Source of the DNA: Rhabdornis inornatus
Taxonomy: Eukaryota; Chordata; Aves; Passeriformes; Rhabdornithidae
Reading direction: 5' to 3'
Assembly: GCA_013397075.1 (NCBI GenBank)
Contig: VWZS01002739.1
Location: forward strand, 125,312 to 189,311
Length of the DNA: 64,000 nucleotides
Under the pieces are notes generated by a model. The model did not search any database. It was given only the letters and a program-made list of their open reading frames with translations, and was not told the DNA's origin. Of the stretch, positions 36,640 through 49,200 are shown in pieces (within the stretch, counting starts at the first letter, position 1; each line of letters starts with the position of its first letter). Position numbers and translations under genes: made by a program.

Positions 36640-38321
36640 CTACACAGCGTACACTATGTTCAGTTCAAACTAGCCTTTCACAGTAAGGATTGAACAGACT
36701 TCAAACACAACATATCGAAGATTAAACTTAGTTTTGAGTGCTGGGTCTTTTTTGTTTGGTTTGGGTTTTAACCTGCGTTATTTCCTGTCCCCCATGTCAT
36801 TTCAGCTGTATGGAATTCCTAAATCCAACTATAAAAACTTAAATGGTAAAGCTGAAAAGAAAGTGCTACTACATATTTTCATTTAATATTTAAGTGGTGT
36901 TACTCCTTTATTAAATTTTATATTGCACTTGACTTTTAATAGTGCATTAATATGGTATTTGAGTAAAATCTTCATCGAGGTATTGCTCACTGCTATTCAC
37001 ATTAATATCACATTAATTTATCATATTCAGTTCTTATATTAAATACTACTTGAATAATTGCTAGGGTGATACAATAAAATGCTCACACTATTTAATAAGC
37101 TTTTTCTTTTTAATAGTTTAGTTAGTATTCATTGCAAAGTCATCAATTGTAATTAATACACACTGTCATGTTGTAGCATTGAGTTAATTTCCAGTGAGAT
37201 TGAAACAAGTAAGAAGCCTGTTAGTGTGAATAGTGTTGGAGATTTCTTTTAGACCCTTGAGATCTGACATTCATTGTTTTCTTTAAAGTCTCTGTAGCAT
37301 AAAATATGGATTTGAGTTCACCTTTAAAAAGTCAAACTAAGTCTGAAAATTGCTGTTCATTTTTAGCTAGAGTTTAGGCAGAGAGAGCTCTCATTTAAAT
37401 GCTGCTCATGAACAAGAAATCTTATATAACATCAATAGCTGAGTCTCTGAATCTTCAGACAGAAATAAGATGTTCATGCATTCAGGATTCACTGCATTTC
37501 AGAATTTTTTATTTAAATGCTGTCACCTTTAAATTGTTAAGTCTATAGGCTGCTTTCCATTTTATACAATGTATTTAATAGTTATTTGATGTTTTTGATA
37601 AATTCTGTTTATCTTAAAACATTGCATTTTTATAAATGCAATCAAAAGGTTGTGTTATTTAATCCCTTCTTTTACTTTCAGTTTTTTGACTGAACATCGA
37701 AGATTTGCTTGAGTTAGTCTTGGAGTCTTATTGTGTCTGAATCTTTAAAATACGGTGCCATATAATAATTATAAGGTTTGAATTGTTTGTATCTGAAAAC
37801 TGAAACTTTAATATTCAAGAATCACTACCAATTTCAGTTGTACGCCATGGGAACTCTGGTTTTATTTTCAGAATGAGAAGGAGTGACTTGTATGAGACCT
37901 CAATTATCTTTATCTGAGGCCTGGTATGAAATATTAGTCACCTATAGTTAGAAGGAATAAAGATTGCCTCAAGTCACCCTTTTGCCTTCTTTCTATGGTT
38001 TAAGGTTATGTCTGCTATTTATTGTTCCCTGCTAAGACAAATAATGTAGGGGTGTTATGTCCAAAGCTTATTATCAGATGATACTAGAAAGAGTAGACAA
38101 AAATCTCAACAGAATTTAAATACAAAAAAATGCCTGTATCTTGGTTTGTGCCAATAATCCCCTGAGGCCAATTAATATCACAGGATTTGTTTTGGGAATA
38201 TGAGTAGTGCATTTTTTCAGTGGCATATGGACTGAGAACTAATTAAGCAAACCACAGAAAAGGATTTGCCTGCTGTTTAGGCCTTCCTTTCCTGCTTCAT
38301 TATTCTGTGCATTCGAATGGT

Positions 38322-38424
38322 ACAAAAAAAAACAAGCAAAAAAAACCCCAAAAAACCCCCAAAAAACCAAACCAAAACAAAACAAAAAAACAAAAAACCC
38401 AAAACCAAACCAAAACAAAAAAAA
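38322..38424 (+). repeat. A/C-rich simple repeat
   Basis: About 100 bases of A with C clusters (CAAAA, CCAAAA, AACCCC units). Minus-strand Phe-rich open frames at 38239-38582 derive from it and are not genes. Confidence 0.85.
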
Positions 38425-40429
38425 TTTAAAAATAAAAAGGAATAAGAGGTCTGTTTGCAGCAAAGCATTTCAGTAGGGTTTTCACTGAGCATTCTAACCT
38501 CAGCACCATCATATGAGTGTTGCTTAAAGAATATTAAGATAGGCTGATGCGAACATGCTTTAGTAGTGCAGTCCACAGCCAATGACCTAACTTCACTTGA
38601 AATCTATCTTAGAGAAGCAAACAAAGAGAAGAAAAGAGAGAGAAAAAATTCCTCAGGCACCAACTGGTAAGAGGAAGGAAATAATCCTCAGACAGAAAAT
38701 TCTCTCCAGTAAAGATAGTGGTGACAATAATAAAGATAATAGTAGTGAGAAAAAAACCAATATTTTCTTGCTTTCTCCCTGATACAGTTATATTTTTCGT
38801 GCAGAAAAGATCCTTCTCAAGATCCTCATTGGTAGCTTATGATACTGTTTACACCAAATGGATCGTATGTGGGTTCTGCAGACTAAATAGCATTTAACAC
38901 AATATATTTGTGCATACATTTTATTGTGTAATATTTATTGTGCATTAAAATAACTATTAACTGCTCATTATCTACAAGGTTCTATTCAAGTATGAAGTTA
39001 CAGACTAAATACTACCAGATCTGGAGTGATGTGATCTTTGTGTAGAGTTACAGGCTAAAATTACAAGGCAAAAGAATGACAAGTGGAATGAGAACAGTGT
39101 GATTTCAAAATCGATGGCAATCACTTTTTAGGAGAAACCCAGCATAACATTGTTTCTGAATTCAGTAGTGCCAGGTGAGAACAACATGCTTGTGAAACCA
39201 GAGTGAAGGTAATGCTGCAGCCACCTGGCAGTGTGTAGATGAAGTTAGAGGTGCACCCTCATGTGGAGGGAAGGCTGCAGAATTGGAGATGAAGAACTGC
39301 TGACAATAAAGGCTCAGACACTGTGCAGTGAGTTTCTGTGGAAACTCTGTATGCACCTTTTTGATGCAGTGTTCCAGTTAACAGGAAGCTTCAACTCCTA
39401 GCACTGTATTAGAGTTTGTACATGAATCCATGCTTGAGTCCAGTCATGTATTGTGTCTGTTCTGCGGAAGTCATATGCTCAGCTTTAGAGACCCCTCACT
39501 GACTGTGGAGGAACCGTAAGTTTTTGCTATTATGTGAAGGCAGAGCATACGATGCTTTATCCGTGATTCCCTTTGCTCTTTTATTAATGTTGCATAACCA
39601 TCCTACTGGATAACAATATTGTCCAACAGAAACATAAAGAATGTCTGAGCTCAGCTTCTTTTCATACTTCATGAACTGCTGCACAATTTTGTAAATACGG
39701 CAAAGATATTCTGCACTCAGTAGAGTGCTTTGTGTCAGAGAAGCCTTTAAACTGACAACATACAACTTTTATTTGATCTCTGCTTTAGAGATCTGCTTAA
39801 AATCCTGTCAAACCTTTTAGTACGATGTATGAAAGAAAAAATAATAGAGTAAACTTTTCTATTAAACAAAGTTACTGTTACATTTTACATGAACTATATT
39901 TCAAAGCAAATCAAAAATCCCTGATTTTTGTTTGTTTTATTGTTTGTGCTCATATTCAGGAAATGTTTGATGATCTTCAAAAGATCTACCCTCTGCAGTT
40001 TCCTTTTATCCAATTTCAAGTAAGACAATGAAAGAAAGAAAAAAGTTACTTATTTAGATAAAATTTAAGTGACTTTATTAAGCAAAAGAACAGAAAATGG
40101 GGTCAAATATCTGTTCCAGACATTACTCTCTCTGAAGGGGAATAAAAACAGTTTGATAAAGCAGCATTTTTCAGTCTGCTGCAGTTCTTACCAAGGTTAT
40201 AATAAATCTGGAAACTGTATGAAATTAAAGCATATAGTTCCTCCTCTAAAATCTTTTACATCTGGAAACAAGTACCATACAGTCAATATAGATATATCTT
40301 TTGAATTCTAAGGTGGATACTTTTGACTTTGTAATATATAAATAAAACTAACTTCAAAAAGCATACAAGATTCAAAGGGTATAATAGAGAGTTAAATTAA
40401 TCTCCTTTTGTCTGCTTTCCAACTTTTGA

Positions 40430-41040
40430 AACATAGCGGCAGTTCCATACAGTTATTTTTCTTTATAAACAGGATGTGTTCAAGGAACTTGTCTTTTGAA
40501 TGCTGTATTTTTGCAGACTTCCATAGTTTGGCAGATTTGGGAAGTGAGGGATCTAAACTGGATACATGTAAATAGCCGATATTTACCGAACAAATTTTGT
40601 TTACTATGTGCTAGTTTAAACTTCGTAACAAGCAACTTAGATGTGTTTTAATATGAAAACATCCTCTTAATTTTATAGATCTTGTCAGAGCACAGTAGAT
40701 ACTATTTCAATTATTTCTCCAAGAATATTCCTTCCTTCCTTCCTTCCTTCCTTCCTTCCTTCCTTCCTTCCTTCCTTCCTTCCTTCCTTCCTTCCTTCCT
40801 TCCTTCCTTCCTTCCTTCCTTCCTTCCTCTCTACCCCTCAAACTCAAAACATTTGAGTACAATTTGAAACAACTCCCCTATATCCTTCCTAGAGGAAAGA
40901 GAAATCTCTCCTACCCTTGCAAATAGAAGCTTCTTATATAGCCCCTTATAAACTTTTTTCTTTCTTTTGTTTTCATGGGTTTCTGGCTCAATAAATTTTT
41001 CAATTTCTTTTTTCTGTTCTTTTTTTTCTCTTAACATACT
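40430..41040 (-). repeat. Inverted repeat pair, right copy (unrecognised interspersed repeat)
   Basis: The reverse complement of this segment follows the left copy (33300-34125) from the GGTTAAGAGAG region through a Lys-like purine-rich part, TTTGCAAGGGTAGGAGAGA, the microsatellite, ATTCTTGGAGAAATAA, the 27-base exact match (40663-40689), and on to a shared CTATAAAGAAAA-type end. The copies differ at many sites and by small indels, so this is an old pair. About 6.3 kb separates them. Confidence 0.75.
40728..40828 (+). repeat. (CTTC)n microsatellite
   Basis: About 25 perfect tetranucleotide units. It sits at the position in the right inverted repeat copy that corresponds to the AAAG microsatellite and gap of the left copy. 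The Pro-Ser-Phe-Leu repeat open frame over it is not a gene. Confidence 0.97.
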
Positions 41041-41879
41041 GTTTGCATATTCTCTGTTAAAAATATCTTGGATTACACTTTTTTTTTTGTCACAGGATAT
41101 ATTTTAAATACATTACTAAATTGAAATAAATGAAGTGACAACTGGATCTTAATTGCTTAATCTACATAGTGGGTTTAGGTGCCACTGACCATATTGATAG
41201 TAAAAACCTAGAACTTTGAATCAATGTATTTTGTATCTTGAAAAGTGAAATAGATTGATACAGAAACAAAGGAAAAGGAGACATGCAACATAGAGAAGGG
41301 ATCTCTGTTACATTATATGTATTTCAGTGCTACATATTTTTACAGAAATTTTTAGGTATTATGTCACATGCAGATTTTAAGTTCTTAAGTTGTACCTACG
41401 TTATACTAATGTAAGCATATCACATAACCACACCGAGAGCATTGTGAAATATATTAGTTTTCTTTAAAGGCTACAGCTTGAGGAGCTAGTCCTGAAAATA
41501 CTGTTTACATAGAGCATGTTCAATGGGTATGTTATAGTTTACCTGTTCACCTAAATTCACCCTGATATTTCCAACACAAGGTTGTGGATCAAAATATGGA
41601 GACAGAATATCAACAGTAATTACTTTAAGATCAATAAAGATTATTTATCCTGGCAAATTCTATACCCATCAATATTGGCATAATTTAAGACTTGTAGATA
41701 CTAATACAGATATTTGATTTTTTTTGAAGAAAGCATGCATATGGGTAATAGTGAATTGTAATTAATAAATTATATTACGCTGACATTCAAGATGTTTCTT
41801 CTCATGTGGGACAATGAAATTTTTTCATCTTTCTGGGCTGGGGAGGCAGTTTATGTTGTCAAGATGAAAGCAGGTTTCT

Positions 41880-41921
41880 GGAACTGAGCAGGTATCTGGA
41901 GGAACTGAGCAGGTATCTGGA
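41880..41921 (+). repeat. 21-bp perfect tandem pair
   Basis: Two adjacent identical copies of a 21-bp unit beginning GGAACTGAGCAGG, with a partial third copy (GGTTTCTGGA) just upstream. Confidence 0.85.
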
Positions 41922-44900
41922 AGGCATTGAAGTAAGGAAGTGGCCTCTGGAGTCAAGAACTAAAGAGCCCTTTCAAGATAACAGGATAGTATTTTTCTGC
42001 TAGAGATACTGAAACCAGTAGTTACTCATAGAACACATGTGCTAGACAGGTAATGTTGCATGACGTCTTTCAAGACTGGCAGTGCTTTACTTTTCAGTTA
42101 CCATACATGGACAAGCCATATCCCTTCTTTACACAAAACTGCCATGGCTTGATATCTCTCATCAAGAATATAAGAGATGTGGCTTCATTTGCCTTGCTCC
42201 TGTAGAAGAATTTTAAAGTGTATCTGATGCTTGCTAGCAGAATCATCCTGTCAATGTGGCCAAAGGCACTTGTTTCATTTTGCTTAGAGATTTAAAGATT
42301 AATCGGAGATGAAGAAATGGAAGTGAACATGAATATATTTTTCCAGGCTAGTAGTTTGATGCTCACAAGATAACAGTGAAACTTGATTCATGAGTTACTT
42401 CAGAATTTTATTTCCTAACTGTTTAATATATGAGTTTCTTCAAAGAAGTATTCCTTCTCCCTTATTTAATGCCCTACCCACAGTGCTAAAGAGGTGAGTC
42501 AACATCTGTTCACTGTGACTGACTTTCAAATCTTTGTGTGAGGCAGAAGTCATAGGACATGCATGTGAAATCCCCAGAGGCAAAGTGAATTGAATTTAGA
42601 TGTCACACATTTTGGCTGCATGTGTTAATTACAATATAAAAAAGTAGCAGTATCAGCTAGTGTAAATATTTTTAAAGAAAAAACATTACTTTTCCCATAC
42701 CAATAAGTAAAATATTAGGGCCTTGAAGGGGAGACATGCCTTTGACTGCTTAAGCTTTTCCTGCTGCCAAGGCCAGACTCAGTATTGCATTTCATGGTTC
42801 TTTTGAGTTTCTAGTTTATAATTATGGGAAGCATGGTCATGCAATTCTGGACTGCAATGTGCAGGAACAGTTAGAAAAATGCTCAGTTGAAGTCCTTTGG
42901 GCATAAGGTCCACTGTATATCTGGGCATTGGTCACAAATGGCAGAGATGTCAATCACTAGTACACTTAAAACCTCCAACAGTCTCTAGAAAAAAGAAAAT
43001 TTTCCATGGATGAGGACAGAATTTCTTTGAAAAAAGTTACCTAAATCTCCAGGCCAAGACCTTGGGGGAGCTAATTAGATATGGACTTGATATCCTAAGA
43101 TTAGCAAAATATAGCTAGAAAATATTGACCTGAGCTGTGATAGGTTTTGTATAAATTGAGGAAGGGAAGTTCCAAAGAAGGGCGTAATTTCCTTCAGAAG
43201 CCTCTTTCTGAGGTCTGTGTTAGTGATTTGCTGACTGACACAAGAAGAGGTAGGAAACTTGACTGGCCAGATGACAGGAGCAGGCCTTTGTCATGATAAC
43301 GAAGGGAATGGTGGGGCCTGATGAAACTGCATAGCTGTCAGATATTTGCAAAGGATTTGAAAAGGGATAGCATGCACTGAAAACAGAATATGGTTTTATA
43401 GCATGGGTTGGAGGTATATGAGTGCCAACTTGAGTTCAGAGAACTTCAACATGTAATTGAAGTTTAGTAAATAATTGCCCATGTTACAATACATCTGCTT
43501 CTTGCAGAAAGTAGTGTACTTTAGAAGGGTAGTAGTACTTTAACTTTAGTTTCTAACTCTCATTATCCTTGATCTTATATGTCAGTACTTTTATTCCCAG
43601 ATTTAAAATTACCATGGCTTGGACCTTGGAACATAGACTTATTGGAGCTAGAAATACGTCAAGTTCTAGATTTTGGAATGCTTATTGTACATTATCTCTA
43701 CAACTGCATATGTCTTAGTGGTTTACATTCACTCACTGAAAAAAAAAGTAGAATATTGCATGAACATCTTCAACACTGTACTTGTGTATTTCCAGATCTT
43801 TAAAGGAAGCATATAGTAAAATACTGATGCAGCCTAAGGGGCCATTTTTTTTTTCCATGCATCTTTATCTAGGCAAACTTGTTTGCAGGAGGCTTGTGTA
43901 GAGTACTGGTGTTGTAAAGTTTCACATTAATATGACATTAATATTGGCATTGCTTTGAATTACATTTTATAAATTTAATCAGTTCCACCTTCTTCCTAAA
44001 TCCAAGACAAAAATAGCTACATATGGATATGTACACACCAACAGGTACAGAGAAACATGTATATGTAGCCATATGTAATAGGTATTACACACTTGACATG
44101 CTTTACCAAAGAAATATCGAAATAAAAATCTACTTTCTCAGTGTACTACAGTTCTTTGAAACATTTAGATAATCTAAGGTGACTTTAAACATGTTAGAAA
44201 TACTTTATGCATCCTACATTCCCCAATGAAGAAAGAGTTCATCTGTCTGAAGTTTGGTAGCAGGGGTTCTTATTCCCTAGCACCCTTCTGCCTGTTAAAT
44301 ATAATGTAGCTCAAAACTGAGCTAAGGAAGGGGAGAATATAAAGCCCTACTTTAAAATAGCAAATGAACTCTAATATAACATGCTAGATAAAGATCCTGA
44401 GCCAGTTTATTGGTGATTTCCTTTTTCATTTTGCCTAAGCAGATCTCAAATGCAGAGTAGAAATAAGGCTCCATGTAAAATTGCAACTGTCTCATTCCGC
44501 CTTTATTTCTTCCCGTTTTCATTTTTACTTCCTTCTCCCTTCTCTCCCTCCATCCCTGCTTCTCTCTCCATGTCCTTCTTACTCCCTTTCTTTCTTCAGA
44601 CTTATTGTAGGGAGAAAGTAAAAAATACACTCATGTTATACTTTTCAAAAGCAAGAGGGGCATAAATTTGATATCTGTGAACGCCTCAGAAATATAAAAC
44701 CAAAATGTTTACACTGCTTATTTGCAGATATAAATCATACGTTTCCTCTTGAATACGTTGAAATAATTTTCTTTCTGATATATTTGCTGGTCTATCTTTA
44801 CAGTGTATTTTCAAAATTATTCTTTACATATATGCTTGTTAAACTACATTGAGTTTTACCTAAAACTGTATTCCCCCCCCCACACACACACTTCCTCAAT

Positions 44901-45570
44901 TAAATGTTTTAAAATCCTAAGAAGCCTAAAAATCTATTAAATATTTTTAGAAAAAAAACACAGATTTTTTTCTAAACCTACACTTCTTTGATAGGGAGTG
45001 CCTGTTATTTTACAATGATACATTAATTTATTATTATTTTATCTGTTATATTTTTACAAAACCCTGAATGAGGTCTAACGATGTTTAGGTCAAGAAAACA
45101 CAGTATATTTTGTCCCTAGACTAAAAAATGAGATATCAATCAATATCAATATCAATCTCATGCACCTAAAAAGAAGCTGAAGATTAACAGTTGGTATGTT
45201 AATGTTACTGTGGGATTTTATAAGGTGTTTTTAGGTAATTTTTATGTGGTTTTGCTATCTATTTGAACAGTACACCAGTGTTATTTGCGGTCTGTTTGGA
45301 TATTTTTATCTATGTGATGGAATTTATGTTGCATATTTGGAACAATTTTATTAGTCTTTATTCAGAATTCAAACTGGAATTATTCCATGGTCTAGAACAT
45401 ACCACTCCTCCTACTCTTTATTATTTTCTTTACTGGGGAGCAAAAACAAGAAATGTGTAATGTAAGTGTCAGTAGGTGCTTGCTACAGATGGCTGTGAAA
45501 GAGAGTCATCTACTCTTTACCCAGGAAGGAAAGGATCTGTCTCCTTGGCACTGACTGATGTTAATAAATG

Positions 45571-45605
45571 TTGGTTTGTTTTGTTGGGGTTTTTTTGTTT
45601 GTTTT
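45571..45605 (+). repeat. T/G tract
   Basis: GGTTTGTTTTGTTGGGG then T-rich GTTT units, one of the recurring T/G tracts, about 480 bases upstream of the CUB7a exon. Confidence 0.75.
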
Positions 45606-46087
45606 ATTCCAGGTAGGGAAAAATACGTTTGAATGCTCTTGATTTTGTACCAGATTGTTGGGATTTCTTTGTTTGCTTTTGGCAGCTTATTGTCTGCTTT
45701 TTTAAATACTTATTTTTAAAGCTGAATACAGAGGTAACACCAATATTATGTTTATTTGAAATGTTACCACAATAACTATATTTCAGTAAGGCATTCAGTT
45801 TTTATGGTATCTAGGCTAACCTGCATTATTGGTTAGTCTGATGGGGAGGACCAGGGGATAAACTGGAAGTAAAAGCACATAAGTGCACATAATAAACAGA
45901 CCCAGTGAAATGGCAACTTTGATAGGGTTTCTAGGAGTTGGTCAGACAGATGAGACCTGATAGAAATATAGTTTTCACAGACAGCCTGTTAGAGATTTCA
46001 CAGAATCTAAATATTATTGCTAATGACTCACATTTCCTTGAATTGGATAATTCACTTCTTTTGTTTTAATGTGTCTATTTTCTTTAG

Positions 46088-46257
46088 CTGAATGTGGAGC
46101 AACTGTCTCTGGAAATGAAGGAACATTGTTGTCTCCAAATTTCCCATCTAATTATGACAACAACCATGAATGTATCTATAAAATTGAAACTGAGGCTGGA
46201 AAAGGGATCCATCTTAGAGCCAGGAGCTTTCAGCTGCATGAGGGAGATATTGTTAAG
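46088..46257 (+). CDS. CSMD1: CSMD1 exon: CUB domain 7, first half
   Basis: A 170-bp exon, phase 1 in and phase 0 out. It encodes AECGATVSGNEGTLLSPNFP, then NYDNNHECIYKIETEAGKG and HLRARSFQLHEGDIVK. The conserved cysteines are in ECGA and HECIY. The acceptor follows TTTTCTTTAG and the donor is AAG/GTAATA, a weak donor. Splicing joins codon to codon with the next exon to give IVKVYDGKD, the standard CUB Y/F-D-G strand. The open frame runs on past the donor for 50 bases as intron read-through. Confidence 0.93.
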
Positions 46258-49200
46258 GTAATAAGAAAAATGATTTCACTTTCTATGCTAAATATTCACA
46301 TTGCATGAATGAATCTTTTCCCAGTGCCAATTACTTTTATTTTCATTCCAATTTCTGACACAAAATTAATGAATTCTACGTGGATAGCATCATTGCCTTT
46401 CTACTAGGTTCAATGATTTATAGTAGATTTGAAGAAACTATACGAGACATTGTGAGTTCAATTACATTTCTAGAAGTACTAGATTGTTTCAAGTGGTTTA
46501 AATCTTAAAAGGAAACCTAAAATTTGAACTTGGATTTTGAATACCTAGTATTTTTTTCCCTTTGCACAATATTTATAAGTGTAGCACAGGGTTGCTTTTT
46601 TTCCCCCTAAACAGAAACTAACTTTTCAATATTGACTAAAACTGTAGGTACAGAAGATGTCTTTCATTCTTTTACATAGCAGGTAACTTTTGAAACATGG
46701 CCTAAATATATATAGATTTTGAGGATATCCTTTTCTACAGCATGGTAATAATTTGCCTTTTCCTAATAGCAGCTGTTGCATTCTTGTATTTACTGAAAAT
46801 CCTGATATTCATCTGAAGTGTTGACCATACATTAAATTAGTCTTTCAAATTTATGTCTCCAAATTTTCAGTTAATACTTTAAAATCACAAAGTATTCAGA
46901 ATTCAGTTAGCAACTTCCTTTCTGGATATCTCCCAGCAACCCATTTAACATGCTGGAAATTGCTGTCTACATTTCAAACTTGATTTTTTAAATTTGCACT
47001 GAGTGCTTCTCACATGGAGTTTAAAGATATAATTGTTATGGATCAAATATTGGTGACTATATTTTTACCCATTTCATCATCCTAAGAGCTTCCTTACGTA
47101 ATTAAGTGTGACAATTCAACTCCTGCAAAAAACAAGGTATAGAGATAGGATGAAGATGGGGAGGAAAAGAAAAGTTATTAGTTTTAATACAGACATTTAT
47201 ATCTTTATTATTATGTCTGCTCTTTTCAACAAGTACAATCTGCATTTGACCATGAAATAAGCAAAACTTAGAAATTAGTTTATATATTAGAAAGCCACAA
47301 TCAAAAGAAGAGCATTTTCTCTATCTTTAACCACAAAAACATTGATAATATATGCTACCATGTTTAAAACACTGCAAGACCTTGGTTTTGCCTTTAGATC
47401 AAAGGGAATTGAGTAGGTGGACAAAATACATGGTCTGTATTGTCCTTTGCTCCCATTATCCATGGTCTGACAGTACAGATCTCCAAAAGTATTTTTTGCT
47501 CTGAAAAGATGCAGCAGAGAAGAAAGAATTTAATTGCCCACGGAGTTGCTTGAATGTGGTACATAAGTCTCCCAGAAGCTTTGAAGATATCTAGTTTATA
47601 AATAATTTAATAAACTACTTAAAAATCTACAAGAAAAAATCCCTTAGAAAACTGTAAAGAAACATTCAAGAAACTCAGTTATCCTTCAGAACATCTCATG
47701 AGTAATGTCCAGTGTACTTATCAATATTCTCCAGAGATACAAGAAAGATTTGCTCAAGACAAAGCTTGTTCTGAGCAATCTGTTCTTTTAACAATCTTTT
47801 AGCACAGTACTTCAGAGGATCCAAAGGAAGTAAAGGCAAAATTGTGGTGATGTCAGAACTGCAAGGACTGTTCTCTGATTCTGAGTCAGCTGGCACAACT
47901 TCCGTTTATAGAATTAAGCTCTCTTCCACCAATTAAGGTCTCTCTGTTACCTGCATTTATGAAAATAAAGTCTATTTCCTCTCTATTCCCATACCAGGAT
48001 GTCCTTTTACATATCTCCATTGGAATCAGCAGTTTGGCAGGTCTATGGACATTGAAGTTTACATTCTTTCTTTTAAAGGTCTTATAAAGCCCAGCCTTCT
48101 ATCTTGTGCTGCACAGAAGGAAGCTGCAAGACTGCCTTGCTGGCAGCTGGCAAGAGATGCAGTCAGCTTGCAAATGTTTACAAACCTTTTGCTGAAATAT
48201 AGGGCATTTTTCCTAACTCAGTATCTTACTCTGTTCCACAAGAAAAATCTGTATGTACCTAATATTGCATTGGGTGTGGGTGCCCAGGCCCCGGCAGCAG
48301 CAGCAGCCCCATGAGGGGAGGCCGGGGCTGCCCCAGCCGGACACAGCCGGACACAGCCAGTTCCAGCCAGATCCAACCGGATCCAACTGCCTGCCACAGG
48401 GCATGGCTGAGACGTGGCCAGGGCAGGGGGGAAATGTGTAAAGAAAGGTAAAAATGCTGCAAAAAATGCGTGATAAAGAGGGCCGATAAAAGCCTGTAAT
48501 ATAATCCCAAAATCAACCCGCCAGGAGTGCCAGCCAAAGCATATAAAGTTACTGTTTGGGGTAAGATCACTACGAACTCCATGAGGATGTAGGGAAAGGA
48601 TTTCACAGTACTAGCAATGTCAGCAAACTATACAGGCCTTGCCTGCCCAGCTTCCAAAGAAATATTTTAAAATTGTGTCCCTTTGGGATGATTTTATGGT
48701 ATAAAATCTCTGCAGTTAAGGAAATTGGGTAAGTTTAGTTGTAAGCAATTTCTTTTTACTGACAGAACGAGAAACTTCAAGAAATGTTAAGAAACTCTAG
48801 CCAGCATTTCGTTCTCCTTCAGGTGAGTGTTGTACATTCCCACAGCAGGTGCAGATACATTAGCACTGTTACTGGAGCATTTCTCCTCATTAATAACCAT
48901 AGCGCTGTTCTCTTGTCTGCATATTTTAACCCCAGAAAGAAAAACAAACACTTTCATTTCCTCAATAATAGGGAAAAGGAGGCATCCCTGAATGCTTTAG
49001 CTAAATTAATCTTAAACACAGTTCCAAAAAACGTTGTGAATATTCCCGACTGTCCCCAAGGTCGGCTTCTGCAGTTTGACTACCCCTCTAATGTTAAACT
49101 CTCACATCTTGCACAATAAGGTGGCTCACTGGAACTGTGTCTCAGAAACAGTTCCTGGCCTATGCAGCTTCTGCACTAATGCTTTCTCAGGGAAGATTTG

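Larger units (their letters stand above)
28391..46087 (+). other. CSMD1 intron between the Sushi6 and CUB7a exons (largest in window)
   Basis: A 17,697-bp intron. It contains the inverted repeat pair (33300-34125 and 40430-41040), an assembly gap, several microsatellites, a diverged tandem pair (34576-34965), a possible LTR fragment (35420-35870) and a solo LTR (36122-36639). The stretches 28400-33290, 36650-38320, 38430-40420 and 41050-46080 are AT-rich and hold nothing I recognise apart from small simple repeats (a 21-bp tandem pair at 41880, a C-run with CACACA at 44873-44891, a T/G tract at 45571-45605). Confidence 0.8.

Noticed and set aside
40682..40867. Pro-Ser-Phe-Leu repeat protein
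   Set aside because: Direct translation of the CTTC microsatellite.
48213..48606. CpG-island promoter or Ala/Pro-rich gene
   Set aside because: Few CpG pairs, a degenerate short-repeat structure and no splice or protein evidence.
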